A DNA stretch of 64,000 nt from Bacteroidota bacterium (GCA_018669475.1 JABHCC010000095.1:62001-126000); one strand, 5' to 3'. Counted from the stretch's first letter, positions 19,067 to 28,444 are shown. The notes: a model not told the origin generated them from the letters alone. Translations and numbers: made by a program.

Positions 19067-19083
19067 CCCGGCCTTTGGCCGGG
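19067..19083. other. Strong GC-rich hairpin after leuS
   Basis: CCCGGCC-TTT-GGCCGGG, three bases after the leuS stop, without a T-run. May end transcription or be the founding end of the adjacent repeat array. Confidence 0.7.
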
Positions 19084-19209
19084 GTCCGGGGTCCGAAGTC
19101 CGAAGTCCGAAGTCCGGGGTCCGATGTCCGAAGTCCAGGGTCCGCTATCCCCTGTCCCCAGTCCCCAGTCCGAGGTGTTAGGTTTTAGGTTTTGGTTTGT
19201 GGGTTTTGA
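19084..19209. repeat. Degenerate 7-bp tandem repeat array (18 units)
   Basis: Strict 7-bp periodicity for about 126 bp. Units drift from GTCCGGG/GTCCGAA through GTCCCCA and GTCCGAG to GTTTTAG/GTTTTGG. Its CGAAGTCCGGGGTCCGA (19108-19124) is the exact reverse complement of 14967-14983 next to the first array. Confidence 0.93.
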
Positions 19210-19255
19210 TCTTAATCATTACCTTTAGGTGTCCCCCTTTTCTTAAGTATATTCC

Positions 19256-20317
19256 ATGAAGATACCTGGCATTCTCCTGGGCTTAATTTTGGTTTTCCTT
19301 TTTGGGGCTTGCGAAACTGATCCTGACATTTATATACCGGGCAAACCCATACCTGTTATTTATGCGGTGTTTGACGACCATGAAACCACCCACTATATCC
19401 TGATAACCAAAACATTTGGTGCACAAAAAAGTCCGGCTGATTTTGGTTTTAATCACGACTCCCTGTATTGGGACAGCCTCGATATAGAGGTCAGTCTGAA
19501 AGAGAAATTCACTAATAGTTGGATTCATATTAAACCTGAGAAAGTAATAGGTACTAATAAGGATTCAGGATTCTTCCTTTATCCCGGTAATGAGTATTAT
19601 AAATTTGACCGGGTAATTATGGATACTCCGGCTCACTGGGAATATCCGCCAGTTTATTCAATAGATAGTATAACGATTCGGGTATCAATTCCCGGTTATG
19701 ACGATGCATTCTGTTCTCATAAGCGAATTGACTCCATTAGAATCGTTTCTCCGCGCTACGATCAGAAATATTTGTTTTTGGCACCCAATTCTCCACTTCT
19801 GTTTAATTGGGACTGGTTTGGAAACGGGCCTCAACAAGATCCCAACATCAGACCACATGCCTGGAATGAAATTGATGTGAATTTTGAGATTATTGAGGAA
19901 TTAGAGGATGGGTCCAGATCAAAATGGATCACAATCCAGAATACTCTCTATTTGAAGGAGCATGAGAAATACAGGCAGATGAACATCACATATGAAGAAT
20001 TCATAAGAGAGCTTTTACTACAACTAGAGCCGGATCCCAAAGTTATTCGCCGAAAACTTGGTATTGTAAAAATGCATATTGCAGGTGGGGATGAACCAAT
20101 GAAAAATTACATGAAATTCTATTTCGGTCATTCAGACTACAACACCCTGAGTTATACCAATATTCAAAATGCGTTTGGATTCTTTGGCACCAGTACTCAT
20201 TATTACAAAGACAGTATGAGATTCGATTACGAAACCCGTCAGATACTGGTAAATGAAAACCGACTGAAGAAAATCAAATTATCACTCTGGACTAATCCTC
20301 AGGCAGAGGGCAAGTAA
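19256..20317 (+). CDS. Predicted lipoprotein, DUF4249-like, first tandem copy
   Basis: 353 aa with a lipoprotein signal ending at the lipobox LFGAC (cysteine about residue 19). The mature start DPDIYIPGKPIPVIYAVFDD and the following TKTFGA closely match the next gene (EPDIYIPSKPQPVIHAIFDD, TKTFGA). They align along nearly their whole length, e.g. MNITYEEFIRE/LNVTYEEFIRE and DSMRFDYETRQ in both. Tandem duplicates 10 bp apart. The order resembles DUF4249 outer-membrane lipoproteins that often accompany TonB-dependent receptors, but no receptor gene is next to them. Function unknown. Confidence 0.75.
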   Translation: MKIPGILLGLILVFLFGACETDPDIYIPGKPIPVIYAVFDDHETTHYILITKTFGAQKSPADFGFNHDSLYWDSLDIEVSLKEKFTNSWIHIKPEKVIGTNKDSGFFLYPGNEYYKFDRVIMDTPAHWEYPPVYSIDSITIRVSIPGYDDAFCSHKRIDSIRIVSPRYDQKYLFLAPNSPLLFNWDWFGNGPQQDPNIRPHAWNEIDVNFEIIEELEDGSRSKWITIQNTLYLKEHEKYRQMNITYEEFIRELLLQLEPDPKVIRRKLGIVKMHIAGGDEPMKNYMKFYFGHSDYNTLSYTNIQNAFGFFGTSTHYYKDSMRFDYETRQILVNENRLKKIKLSLWTNPQAEGK

Positions 20318-20327
20318 ATCTAATAAA

Positions 20328-21365
20328 ATGAAGATAGCAATCTACTCTTTGGTTTTGGGCTTTGCTCTTTTGCTTAGCAGCTGTGAAACCGAACCAGATA
20401 TTTATATACCATCTAAGCCACAACCGGTTATTCATGCTATTTTTGATGATCATGATTCTATCCATTATATATTGGTAACCAAGACATTTGGAGCCGCAAA
20501 AAGCTCTCAGGATTTCAGATCTATTTATGACTCAATCTATTTTGACGAAGTGAATGTTGAGGTTATGCTAAAAGAGCAATTTACAGATAGTTGGATTCCA
20601 ATTATACCGGAGAGAGTTTTTGCAACGGGAAAAGAAGCTGGATTATTTCATTATCCTGATCAGGAGTATTTTTGCTTCAACAGGATTATTCTTGACACAC
20701 CTTCCCATCCCCTGCTTCGAACAACCTACTCTATTGATTCCATTTCTGTTCGTGTTTCCATACCGGGGTATGAGGATGCCTATTGCCTGGTCAAACGGAT
20801 TGACTCAGTTGATATTGTTGCACCATTGTTCGATCAAACATACTTATATTTAGTGCCTTCTTCTCCCTTATTGTTTATTTGGAGCGGTCATGCCCATGCC
20901 TGGAGCGAATTTGATGTAGAATTCGAATTTATTGAAGAACTTGAAACAGGATACAGGTCGAAATGGGTAGTCATTCAGAATACGCAATATGACGAATCTG
21001 CTTTTTCTCAATACCGCCAATTGAATGTCACCTATGAGGAGTTTATCCGTGAAGTACTATTGCAAATTGATAATGATCCGGCAGTAATACGAAGATATAT
21101 CGGATACGTTAAGATGCACATTGTTGGAGGTGATCAACCCATGGTTGAATACATGAAATATTTCAATGGTTACACTGACTATAATGAACAAGGATACACA
21201 AACATCACAAATGGTCTGGGTGTCATTGCTACTTCCACACGTTTTTCAAAAGACTCCATGCGTTTTGATTATGAAACCCGGCAGACGCTGATCAATGAAA
21301 ACCGGCTTAAAAAATTAAGAATCTGCAAATGGAGTAGTCCGGAAGAAGCACTATATTTACCGTAA
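20328..21365 (+). CDS. Predicted lipoprotein, DUF4249-like, second tandem copy
   Basis: 345 aa with lipobox LLSSC. Clear paralogue of the preceding gene; it lacks the roughly 10-residue NWDWFGNGPQQDP-type insertion of the first copy. Separated from it by 10 bp and from the PHP phosphoesterase gene by 17 bp, so all three are probably co-transcribed. Confidence 0.75.
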   Translation: MKIAIYSLVLGFALLLSSCETEPDIYIPSKPQPVIHAIFDDHDSIHYILVTKTFGAAKSSQDFRSIYDSIYFDEVNVEVMLKEQFTDSWIPIIPERVFATGKEAGLFHYPDQEYFCFNRIILDTPSHPLLRTTYSIDSISVRVSIPGYEDAYCLVKRIDSVDIVAPLFDQTYLYLVPSSPLLFIWSGHAHAWSEFDVEFEFIEELETGYRSKWVVIQNTQYDESAFSQYRQLNVTYEEFIREVLLQIDNDPAVIRRYIGYVKMHIVGGDQPMVEYMKYFNGYTDYNEQGYTNITNGLGVIATSTRFSKDSMRFDYETRQTLINENRLKKLRICKWSSPEEALYLP

Positions 21366-21382
21366 ACCTATATACCGTAAAT

Positions 21383-22495
21383 ATGAAAAATACACGTTTA
21401 ATTCTAATCACATTATTTGTAAGCCTGTATTGCCTCCCTGCTGAAGCGCAGCGCAAAGAAATCAGCATTCCTGATATCCCTTCTTACCTGACCCTTAAGT
21501 GTGATTTTCATATGCATACGGTTTTTTCTGATGGAACGGTTTGGCCAAATATCAGAGTTCTTGAAGCATGGCAGGAAGGTCTTGATGCAATATCTATCAC
21601 AGATCATATTGAGTACCGGCCACATAAAAAGGACATTCAGGCCGATCATAACCGCTCATATGATCTGGCTGTTGGTGCAGCCTCAGCTGCGGGTATCATA
21701 CTTATTAAAGGATCAGAGATTACACGATCCAATCCTGAAGGACATTATAATGCATTATTCCTCGAAGACTCCAATCCTCTTGACACGCCAGACTTTTTTG
21801 ATGCAATACAAGCTGCTATTGATCAGGATGCATTTGTGATTTGGAATCATCCGGGATGGAGTCAGCCAAATAAAATTCCTGTTTGGTATGATATCCAGAC
21901 TCAATTATATGAAAAAGGATGGATACATGGGATGGAAATTGTGAATTCAAGTTCATATTATCCTTTGGCTTTTACCTGGTGTAATGAAAAGGAAATCCCA
22001 ATTCTTGCATGTTCTGATGTTCATAATTTGATTCCGGCTAAAAACCTTATTGAAAGGGGTTCACATAGAGCCATGACTTTAGTCTTTGCTAAAGAAAAAA
22101 CAAAAGAATCAATAAGGGAAGCTATGTTTGCTGGTAGAACAGCTGCCTATTTTGGCAATAATATCTACGGAAAATCTGAGTTTTTAAAACCTATTTTTTG
22201 TGCATCAGTAGCTGTTGAAGCACTTTCTCCTCTTAAAGATACCAAGTCAATTCGTATTCAAATGACCAATGAGTCTGACCTTGACTATGAGCTGGTTAAT
22301 CAGGAATATCCAGATGGTTTTTCGGGTCCGGAAATAATTAAACTGCCAGCTCATCATTCAATTATCATCAGCTTTAAGAATAAAGAAGCAGTAAAATCCT
22401 GGGCAAAAATTAAGATTCTTTTTGCAGTTTCTAATTTATTGCTTGCTCCTGAAGAAAGCTTAATAATTAATCTTCCCGGATTGAACAACTATTAG
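21383..22495 (+). CDS. Exported PHP-domain phosphoesterase (Sb-PDE-like)
   Basis: 370 aa with a signal peptide (MKNTRLILITLFVSLYCLPA). The PHP metal-binding motifs are visible: CDFHMHTVFSDG near residue 36, ISITDHIEY, KGSEITR, WNHPGW and ACSDVHN. The closest family I recall is the Sb-PDE phosphodiesterases. It is predicted to act outside the inner membrane on a phosphoester substrate that cannot be named from sequence. Follows the two lipoprotein genes by 17 bp. Confidence 0.85.
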   Translation: MKNTRLILITLFVSLYCLPAEAQRKEISIPDIPSYLTLKCDFHMHTVFSDGTVWPNIRVLEAWQEGLDAISITDHIEYRPHKKDIQADHNRSYDLAVGAASAAGIILIKGSEITRSNPEGHYNALFLEDSNPLDTPDFFDAIQAAIDQDAFVIWNHPGWSQPNKIPVWYDIQTQLYEKGWIHGMEIVNSSSYYPLAFTWCNEKEIPILACSDVHNLIPAKNLIERGSHRAMTLVFAKEKTKESIREAMFAGRTAAYFGNNIYGKSEFLKPIFCASVAVEALSPLKDTKSIRIQMTNESDLDYELVNQEYPDGFSGPEIIKLPAHHSIIISFKNKEAVKSWAKIKILFAVSNLLLAPEESLIINLPGLNNY

Positions 22496-22567
22496 TTAAA
22501 AACTTCCCGACCATTTGGATCAGCGCTACAATTAAAACTCTATTTTTATGCCTAAAGAGCATAGAGT

Positions 22568-23830
22568 GTGGATAAAAAGTACTTCATAGGAGCAACAGTA
22601 TTACTATTAGTAAGCCTGGGGATGATATTTGGGCTGAGTCGCATAAATGATGGTTCTGAACCTGAATCCCCTGAAGAAATTGAGCTCTTACCTGAGGTTT
22701 TGCCAATCACTTATCAATATGGTATTGTCATTGATTCATTCAGGATGGAGGAATCTGTAGTTAGCAGAAATCAGAATTTATCCACTATTCTTTTAGAGCG
22801 GGGAATCAGCTACAGCCAAATTGATGAACTCGCACGTAAATCAAAATCTATATTTGATGTAAGAAAGATAAAGGCAGGTAAGAACTGTGTTTTTTTCTGG
22901 TCGCAAGATTCCGCCAGTGTTCTTAAGTACCTGGTATATGAAAAAAATCTGGAAGAGTATATTGTATATAGCTTTGGAGACTCTGTTCAGGTTTTTGCCG
23001 GACAGAAAGATATCAGTCTTGAAAACCGGCATGTGAGTGGTACCATTAACAGCAGTCCCTGGAATGCCATGGTTGATCTTGGTGTTTCAACGAAACTAGC
23101 AATTGAACTGGAAGAGATTTATGCCTGGACTATTAATTTCTTCAGAATTCAGAAAGGCGATGAGTTTAGTATTGTGTATACTGTTCGGATGTTGGAAGGC
23201 CAGGCAATCGGTGTTAATGAAGTTTTGGCCTGTTCATTTAAGCGAGGACAACAGGACAATTATGCTTTCAGATTTCAACAGAATAACATTTTCAGCTATT
23301 ATGACGAACAGGGTCAGAGTCTTCGACGGGCTTTTCGTAAAGCCCCTTTACGATCATATAGCAGAATAAGCAGCAAGTTCTCGAAAAGTCGATTTCATCC
23401 GGTTCTGAGGGTTTACCGTCCACATTCCGGAGTTGACTATGCTGCTCCTACAGGTACAGCAATCATTGCCATTGGTGATGGCAGGGTAGTAAAAAAAGGC
23501 AGGGATAAAGCTGCAGGCAATTACCTCAGAATTGAGCACAACAGCGTTTATCAATCAGGTTATAATCACATGTCAAGTTTTGGAAAGGGAATTAAGGTTG
23601 GAGCATATGTAAAACAGGGTCAGGAAATTGGATATGTAGGAAGCACTGGCTATGCAACTGGTCCGCACCTGGATTTCAGAATGTACAAAAACGGACAGGC
23701 TGTTGATCCTCTCAAGATAAAATCCCCTCCTGTTGAGCCGGTTTTAGACAGCCTTAGGTCGGAGTTTGACATGACGGCCACTGAATACATCCGGCAGTTA
23801 GAGAATCTTGAGCCTGATTCTCAGATTTGA
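22568..23830 (+). CDS. M23 family peptidoglycan DD-metallopeptidase
   Basis: 420 aa beginning at a GTG (22568), with an N-terminal membrane anchor (YFIGATVLLLVSLGMIFGLS). A long middle region precedes the C-terminal LytM/M23 domain: zinc ligands lie in HSGVDYAAPTGT and GPHLDFRMY, with YNHMSSFG between. Predicted to cut peptide cross-links of the cell wall in the periplasm, or to act as a regulator of amidases. Its 3' end overlaps that of the convergent purN by 10 bp. Confidence 0.92.
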   Translation: MDKKYFIGATVLLLVSLGMIFGLSRINDGSEPESPEEIELLPEVLPITYQYGIVIDSFRMEESVVSRNQNLSTILLERGISYSQIDELARKSKSIFDVRKIKAGKNCVFFWSQDSASVLKYLVYEKNLEEYIVYSFGDSVQVFAGQKDISLENRHVSGTINSSPWNAMVDLGVSTKLAIELEEIYAWTINFFRIQKGDEFSIVYTVRMLEGQAIGVNEVLACSFKRGQQDNYAFRFQQNNIFSYYDEQGQSLRRAFRKAPLRSYSRISSKFSKSRFHPVLRVYRPHSGVDYAAPTGTAIIAIGDGRVVKKGRDKAAGNYLRIEHNSVYQSGYNHMSSFGKGIKVGAYVKQGQEIGYVGSTGYATGPHLDFRMYKNGQAVDPLKIKSPPVEPVLDSLRSEFDMTATEYIRQLENLEPDSQI

Positions 23831-24390
23831 TCCAGGTATTTTTCTATTGTGGGAGGGAAGTGTTGATATTCAAGTTTATGAATACGTGTGGCAAGATCAG
23901 TCGGGGTATCATCCGGCAGGACAGGACAATTAGCCTGAAATAGAATGCTGCCTTTATCGTATTCCCTATCAATTATATGTATTGTGATGCCAGATTTTTC
24001 ATCCTGATTTTCAATTACCGCCTCATGAACTCTACTCCCATACATCCCTTTTCCGCCATAAGCAGGTAGAAGAGCCGGATGTATATTTACAATTCGATCG
24101 GGATAGGCATCCAACAGATTCTGTGGAACAAGCCAAAGAAATCCGGCGAGAATTATGAGATCGACTTTTTTCTCGTGCAGATGCTCCAAAATGGCAGAAC
24201 TATTATAGAATTCTTCACGATTGAAGACTAAAACCGGAACTTTGTGCTTATTAGCTCGTTTAAGAACGAAAGCATCAGGTTTATTGCTCAAAATCAGGAT
24301 GATCTCAGCCTTTAGAGACTGTTTAAAATATCGGATGATATTTTCGGCGTTTGTGCCTGAACCTGAAGCAAATACGGCTAATCTTTTCAT
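23821..24390 (-). CDS. purN: Phosphoribosylglycinamide formyltransferase
   Basis: Third step of purine synthesis: transfers formyl from 10-formyl-THF to GAR. 189 aa, the usual size. Motifs: FASGSGTN at 8-14, NIHPALLPAYGGKGMYG with the catalytic Asn and His, and IHIIDREYDKGSILFQ with the catalytic Asp. A well-matched promoter lies upstream at 24426-24456. Its last codons overlap the convergent peptidase gene. Confidence 0.97.
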   Translation of the reverse strand: MKRLAVFASGSGTNAENIIRYFKQSLKAEIILILSNKPDAFVLKRANKHKVPVLVFNREEFYNSSAILEHLHEKKVDLIILAGFLWLVPQNLLDAYPDRIVNIHPALLPAYGGKGMYGSRVHEAVIENQDEKSGITIHIIDREYDKGSILFQANCPVLPDDTPTDLATRIHKLEYQHFPPTIEKYLDQI

Positions 24391-24425
24391 TGACTGATGA
24401 TTACAAGATGAAACAAAAAAATTTG

Positions 24426-24456
24426 CAAATATATATTAAGCATGCTATATTGTCAA
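24426..24456 (-). promoter_or_regulatory. Bacteroidota-type promoter of purN
   Basis: Read on the minus strand: TTG (24456-24454), 20-bp spacer, TATATTTG (24433-24426), a full match to TTG-N-TAnnTTTG; 36 bp before the purN start. Confidence 0.75.
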
Positions 24457-24593
24457 ATATTAGGTGTTTTTTTCCACAGGTGGGTAAAAAATAGTCTTTT
24501 TTTTTGATTCTTAGCTGTATTAGTGCTTTATTTGCATCGGCAAAATTATAAAATTCTACTACTTAAATTATTATTAATTAAAAGATTAAAGCT

Positions 24594-24830
24594 ATGTCAG
24601 ACATTGAATCCAGAGTTAAAGCGATTATCGTAGACAAGCTTGGTGTTGATGAGTCAGAAGTTACTCAAGAATCAAGTTTCACCAATGATCTGGGAGCAGA
24701 TTCCCTTGATACCGTTGAGTTGATCATGGAATTCGAAAAAGAGTTTAACCTGGCAATTCCAGACGATCAAGCTGAAACCATCGGAACCGTTGGTGACGCA
24801 GTTAAGTATGTTGAAAACAACGTAGAGTAA
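24594..24830 (+). CDS. acpP: Acyl carrier protein
   Basis: Carries growing acyl chains on 4'-phosphopantetheine during fatty acid and lipid A synthesis. 78 aa, strongly acidic; the modified serine is S37 in [12 protein letters not shown]. Followed by fabF 26 bp downstream, the standard order in this phylum. Confidence 0.98.
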   Translation: MSDIESRVKAIIVDKLGVDESEVTQESSFTNDLGADSLDTVELIMEFEKEFNLAIPDDQAETIGTVGDAVKYVENNVE

Positions 24831-24856
24831 ATTTACCCATTAATCGGGATTGGAAT

Positions 24857-26104
24857 ATGGATTTAAAACGGGTTGTTGTAACGGGTCTTGGAGCCTTGAC
24901 CCCTATTGGGAACACTGTTAAGGAGTTTAAGCAAGCATTGTTTGAAGGTGTGAGCGGGGCCGATACAATAACCCGTTTTGATCCTTCTAATTTCAAAACA
25001 AAGTTTGCTTGTGAGTTAAAGGGCTATGACCCTCTTGATTATTTTGAGCGTAAAGAAGCGCGCAGACTGGACATTTATGCTCAGTATGCTTTAATTACTT
25101 CTGAGGAAGCGGTAAAAGATGCCGGATTGGTTCCTGAAGAATTAGATGTTGACAGGATTGGAGTAATAATGTCATCTGGAATTGGTGGATTACACACTTT
25201 TGAACAGGAGATTATTGGTTTTACAGAAAACAATTTTGTTCCTCGGTTCAATCCCTTCTTTATTCCAAAAATGATCTCTGATATAGCGAGTGGACATGTT
25301 TCGATGCGGTACGGGTTTCGTGGACCCAATTACGGTACCGTAGCTGCCTGCGCTACTGCTACCATGTCAATAGCAAATGCTTTCGACCATATTCGTCTTG
25401 GGCGTGCTAATGTTATGGTTGTTGGTGGTTCAGAAGGATCTGTTACCAGAGTTGGTGTGGGAGGTTTTAATGCCATGCACGCTATTTCAACGCGTAATGA
25501 TGATCCTAAAACTGCCTCAAGGCCATTTGATGTTGATCGTGATGGATTTGTGATGGGCGAAGGTGCCGCTACACTTATTCTGGAAGAATACGAACACGCC
25601 AAGGCAAGAGGTGCAAAAATTTACTGCGAAGTGGCCGGAGCCGGACTATCGGCTGACGCTTATCATCTTACTGCACCACATCCAGAAGGTTTGGGTGCTG
25701 CAAACGTGATGCGATTTGCACTTGAAGATGCAAACTTGAAACCTGAAGACATTGATTATATAAATGTTCATGGTACTTCAACTCCCTTAGGTGATATTGC
25801 CGAGCCTCTTGCAATTAAAAAGGTATTTGGTGATCATGCCTATGATTTAAGCATTAGTTCAACAAAATCGATGCACGGACACCTTTTAGGTGCTGCTGGA
25901 GCTGTTGAATCAATCGCCTCTATCTTTGCTATTACTGACAACCGGATTCCCCCAACTATTAATCAGTTTAATCTGGATCCCAAAATTGATTCTAAACTTG
26001 ATTTTACTTTTAATAAGGCGAAGGACAGGGAAGTCAGAGCTGCACTTAGTAATACCTTCGGTTTTGGTGGACATAATGGTTCCATCATTTTCAAGAAATC
26101 GTAG
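24857..26104 (+). CDS. fabF: Beta-ketoacyl-ACP synthase II
   Basis: Elongates acyl-ACP by condensation with malonyl-ACP. 415 aa. Catalytic triad in AACATATMS (Cys165), VHGTSTPLGD (His) and KSMHGHLLGAAG (His). Lies between acpP and rnc, with 11 bp to the latter. Confidence 0.98.
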   Translation: MDLKRVVVTGLGALTPIGNTVKEFKQALFEGVSGADTITRFDPSNFKTKFACELKGYDPLDYFERKEARRLDIYAQYALITSEEAVKDAGLVPEELDVDRIGVIMSSGIGGLHTFEQEIIGFTENNFVPRFNPFFIPKMISDIASGHVSMRYGFRGPNYGTVAACATATMSIANAFDHIRLGRANVMVVGGSEGSVTRVGVGGFNAMHAISTRNDDPKTASRPFDVDRDGFVMGEGAATLILEEYEHAKARGAKIYCEVAGAGLSADAYHLTAPHPEGLGAANVMRFALEDANLKPEDIDYINVHGTSTPLGDIAEPLAIKKVFGDHAYDLSISSTKSMHGHLLGAAGAVESIASIFAITDNRIPPTINQFNLDPKIDSKLDFTFNKAKDREVRAALSNTFGFGGHNGSIIFKKS

Positions 26105-26115
26105 ATCAATAATTT

Positions 26116-26835
26116 GTGACGGGTTTTTTCCGTTTTTTGTATCAGTTTATTAGTTCCTCTGATCGGGTTTTCATTCGAAAACTGGTCAAAGTACTTGGGT
26201 TTGTCCCTGGAAACCTGGAGTTGTATCGGCTTGCCCTGATACACAAATCCACTGCTCTTGTAGACGAAGATAGCTTCTCAATAAATAATGAAAGACTTGA
26301 ATTTCTTGGTGATGCCATATTAGGCTCAGTCATTGGCGAATACCTGTATGTCCATTATCCCAAACAAAAAGAAGGTTTTCTGACCAAAATGCGGTCGAAG
26401 ATGGTTAATGGAGAAATGTTGGGAGAGCTTGCGCTGAATATCGGCCTTGATAAAATATTACAGAACAATGTCATTAACCAATTAAGTCTCCGCCATATTT
26501 CAGGTGATGCTTTTGAAGCCCTGATAGGAGCAATTTACCTTGATAAAGGTTATCGCATCTGCAAGCGCTTTATTCTCAGAAGAGTTATTAAAAAATACCT
26601 GGATATTTCAGAGCTTGAGAAGCTAGAGACAAATTATAAAAGCCAATTAATCGAGTGGTCTCAAAAGAACAGAAAAGAAGTAACTTTCTATACTGATGTA
26701 GAGCCCTATGACCCTACACAGTTCATTTCATATGTTAGCATCGGTGATCAGCTATTCGGATCAGGAACGGGTCCTACAAAAAAGGAGGCTGAACAAAAAG
26801 CTGCTCTTGAGACTATAAACGAAATTAAATCCTGA
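26116..26835 (+). CDS. rnc: Ribonuclease III
   Basis: Cleaves double-stranded RNA in rRNA processing. 239 aa from a GTG at 26116. The signature NERLEFLGDAILGSVIGEYL, the second acidic block GDAFEALIGAIYLD and a C-terminal double-strand RNA-binding domain (SQLIEWSQKN to GPTKKEAEQKAA) are all present. Follows fabF by 11 bp. Confidence 0.97.
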   Translation: MTGFFRFLYQFISSSDRVFIRKLVKVLGFVPGNLELYRLALIHKSTALVDEDSFSINNERLEFLGDAILGSVIGEYLYVHYPKQKEGFLTKMRSKMVNGEMLGELALNIGLDKILQNNVINQLSLRHISGDAFEALIGAIYLDKGYRICKRFILRRVIKKYLDISELEKLETNYKSQLIEWSQKNRKEVTFYTDVEPYDPTQFISYVSIGDQLFGSGTGPTKKEAEQKAALETINEIKS

Positions 26836-26837
26836 GT

Positions 26838-27254
26838 ATGTCGGCTCAAAAGAAGTTTACCTTATCAGCTCAAGAACAGGATTCCTTATTATTGCTGGGA
26901 ATTATTTCGGATGAGAAAGAATACAAGATTTGTTGGCATCTCAACAAAATATTGGGTGTACAGCTTAAAAAATCATCTGATTTTCAATGGATGAACAAAC
27001 AAATGCAAAGCAGTCAGGCATTCCCTTGCTATAGAGATCATATTGCCAACGGGAAATCAATTCATTTGATACGGAATCTTTCAGCTGAGCATATTCAGAT
27101 CTATTCTTTTCAGCTTTTCGATTACCTGTTTGTCATACCTCCTGAGCATAAGTTATTTCAAAATAGTGATGTTATTACACAATTAAGAAACTCCAACTTA
27201 ATCAGAGGCGTTTACCAGTTGGATGCCTCCACACTTATAGAATGGCTTGGTTAG
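26838..27254 (+). CDS. IPExxxVDY-family protein
   Basis: 138 aa, no signal peptide. Position directly after acpP-fabF-rnc (2 bp gap) and the features KICWHLNKILGVQL and YSFQLFDYLFVIPPEHK match the Bacteroidota-specific IPExxxVDY family, whose role is unknown. Assignment rests more on conserved gene order than on sequence. Confidence 0.75.
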   Translation: MSAQKKFTLSAQEQDSLLLLGIISDEKEYKICWHLNKILGVQLKKSSDFQWMNKQMQSSQAFPCYRDHIANGKSIHLIRNLSAEHIQIYSFQLFDYLFVIPPEHKLFQNSDVITQLRNSNLIRGVYQLDASTLIEWLG

Positions 27255-27260
27255 GAACAA

Positions 27261-27291
27261 AAAAGAGAGTCCTGCTGTTTAGCAGGACTCT
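27261..27291 (-). terminator. Rho-independent terminator for the minus-strand secreted protein
   Basis: Stem AGAGTCCTGCT / AGCAGGACTCT with loop of four. On the minus strand it is followed by a T-run, on the plus strand it is not, so it serves the gene at 27315-28319. Confidence 0.85.
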
Positions 27292-27314
27292 AACCAAAAC
27301 CAAAACTATGAAAA

Positions 27315-28319
27315 CTACTTGAACTCAAACTCTCCTATAATCTCCTTATCTCCTTGTGTTACTTTAACGGTATAAAAACCCGTTTCATTGTATTCAAGTG
27401 GTAATTCTTTCAAATACCTTCCATAGAAATTCTTCACCTTTTTCTTATACAGGCGTTTTCCTTCGCCATCAAATACCTCAACCAGAATGGGGTCAAGCTC
27501 ATCAGAATTAAATTCAAGTCTGTAATCTCCCCCATCGACTTTTCTCAGTTCAATCTGTCCTTTTTTACTCTTCTGGCTTGACATGAAAAACTTTGGACTT
27601 ATTTCACCATCAGAAAGTATATCTACCTTTATGTTCTCATCCTTTCCACTAATCCATACCATATCTTCCTTTCCTTCGACAATCTTAACAGCTCCGCTAT
27701 CTCCATGAAAGAAAGCATTTCCTTCTTTGACAAGAAATTTTCCCTTTTTTGATTTCATCTTTGCATGATCATGATCCTCATCAAAATAGATATCAAAGCT
27801 TTCTGAATGATCTCCATCACCCTTTTTTATTACATAAACTTCATTCTCTCCTCCATCTTTCAACACTTTTGTGCTTATTGAATAGAAATTCTCATGTCCA
27901 TGTTTATCTCCATCACCGAAAGATTTGATCTCAACATGATGCTCACAGTCCTCATCACCTTCACAATCCTCATCATGATCACAATCAGCAGCTGTACCAC
28001 CAATAATCTTCATTTTAATATCCTTATGCTTAACTCCGTCCTCATCACTGTAAACAAAACCAAAGCTCTCATTATTTTTAGCATCAACCCACTTCATTTC
28101 CACCTCATCACCTGAGAACTTTTTAATCAGTTTTTGAATTTTTTCTTTGTCAACATCACCGTCAAAACTGAAAGTACTGTCAACCACTACCTTACCGTCA
28201 TTAACAATTTTAATTACAACATTGGACTTTGATTCGCTCTTTTCCTGGGCAAAAGTCATGCCTGTCATGACAAGGATTGCCAGGAGCATCCAAAAAGATT
28301 TCAATAATAATTTTTTCAT
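27315..28319 (-). CDS. Exported acidic His/Asp/Cys-rich protein, unknown
   Basis: 334 aa with a signal peptide (LLKSFWMLLAILVMTGMTFAQ). The middle is extremely Asp/Glu/His-rich; DCDHDEDCEGDEDCEHHVE (about 113-131) has four cysteines and three histidines in a pattern that could bind metal. The last 80 residues form a beta-rich domain (LVEVFDGEGKRLYKKKVKNF, GFYTVKVTQGDKEIIGEFEF) resembling a secreted-protein C-terminal sandwich. Divergent from the histidine kinase gene with 130 bp between. Function unknown; metal binding is inference. Confidence 0.7.
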   Translation of the reverse strand: MKKLLLKSFWMLLAILVMTGMTFAQEKSESKSNVVIKIVNDGKVVVDSTFSFDGDVDKEKIQKLIKKFSGDEVEMKWVDAKNNESFGFVYSDEDGVKHKDIKMKIIGGTAADCDHDEDCEGDEDCEHHVEIKSFGDGDKHGHENFYSISTKVLKDGGENEVYVIKKGDGDHSESFDIYFDEDHDHAKMKSKKGKFLVKEGNAFFHGDSGAVKIVEGKEDMVWISGKDENIKVDILSDGEISPKFFMSSQKSKKGQIELRKVDGGDYRLEFNSDELDPILVEVFDGEGKRLYKKKVKNFYGRYLKELPLEYNETGFYTVKVTQGDKEIIGEFEFK

Positions 28320-28436
28320 GGTACTAAGATTTAATGTGACTTGCTAATAATTCAATTTCAAAAGTATAGCCGTATCAGGTTAATCCGTATTAAGCATTGT
28401 TAATGATTGTTAAGTTATTTCCTGACAGGCTTTTGC

Positions 28437-28444
28437 TATATTTG
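28437..28444 (+). promoter_or_regulatory. Putative -7 element (TATATTTG) of the kinase operon
   Basis: Full match to TAnnTTTG only 5 bp before the ATG at 28450. If used, the mRNA would be leaderless or nearly so. No TTG at the correct -33 distance. Confidence 0.4.
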
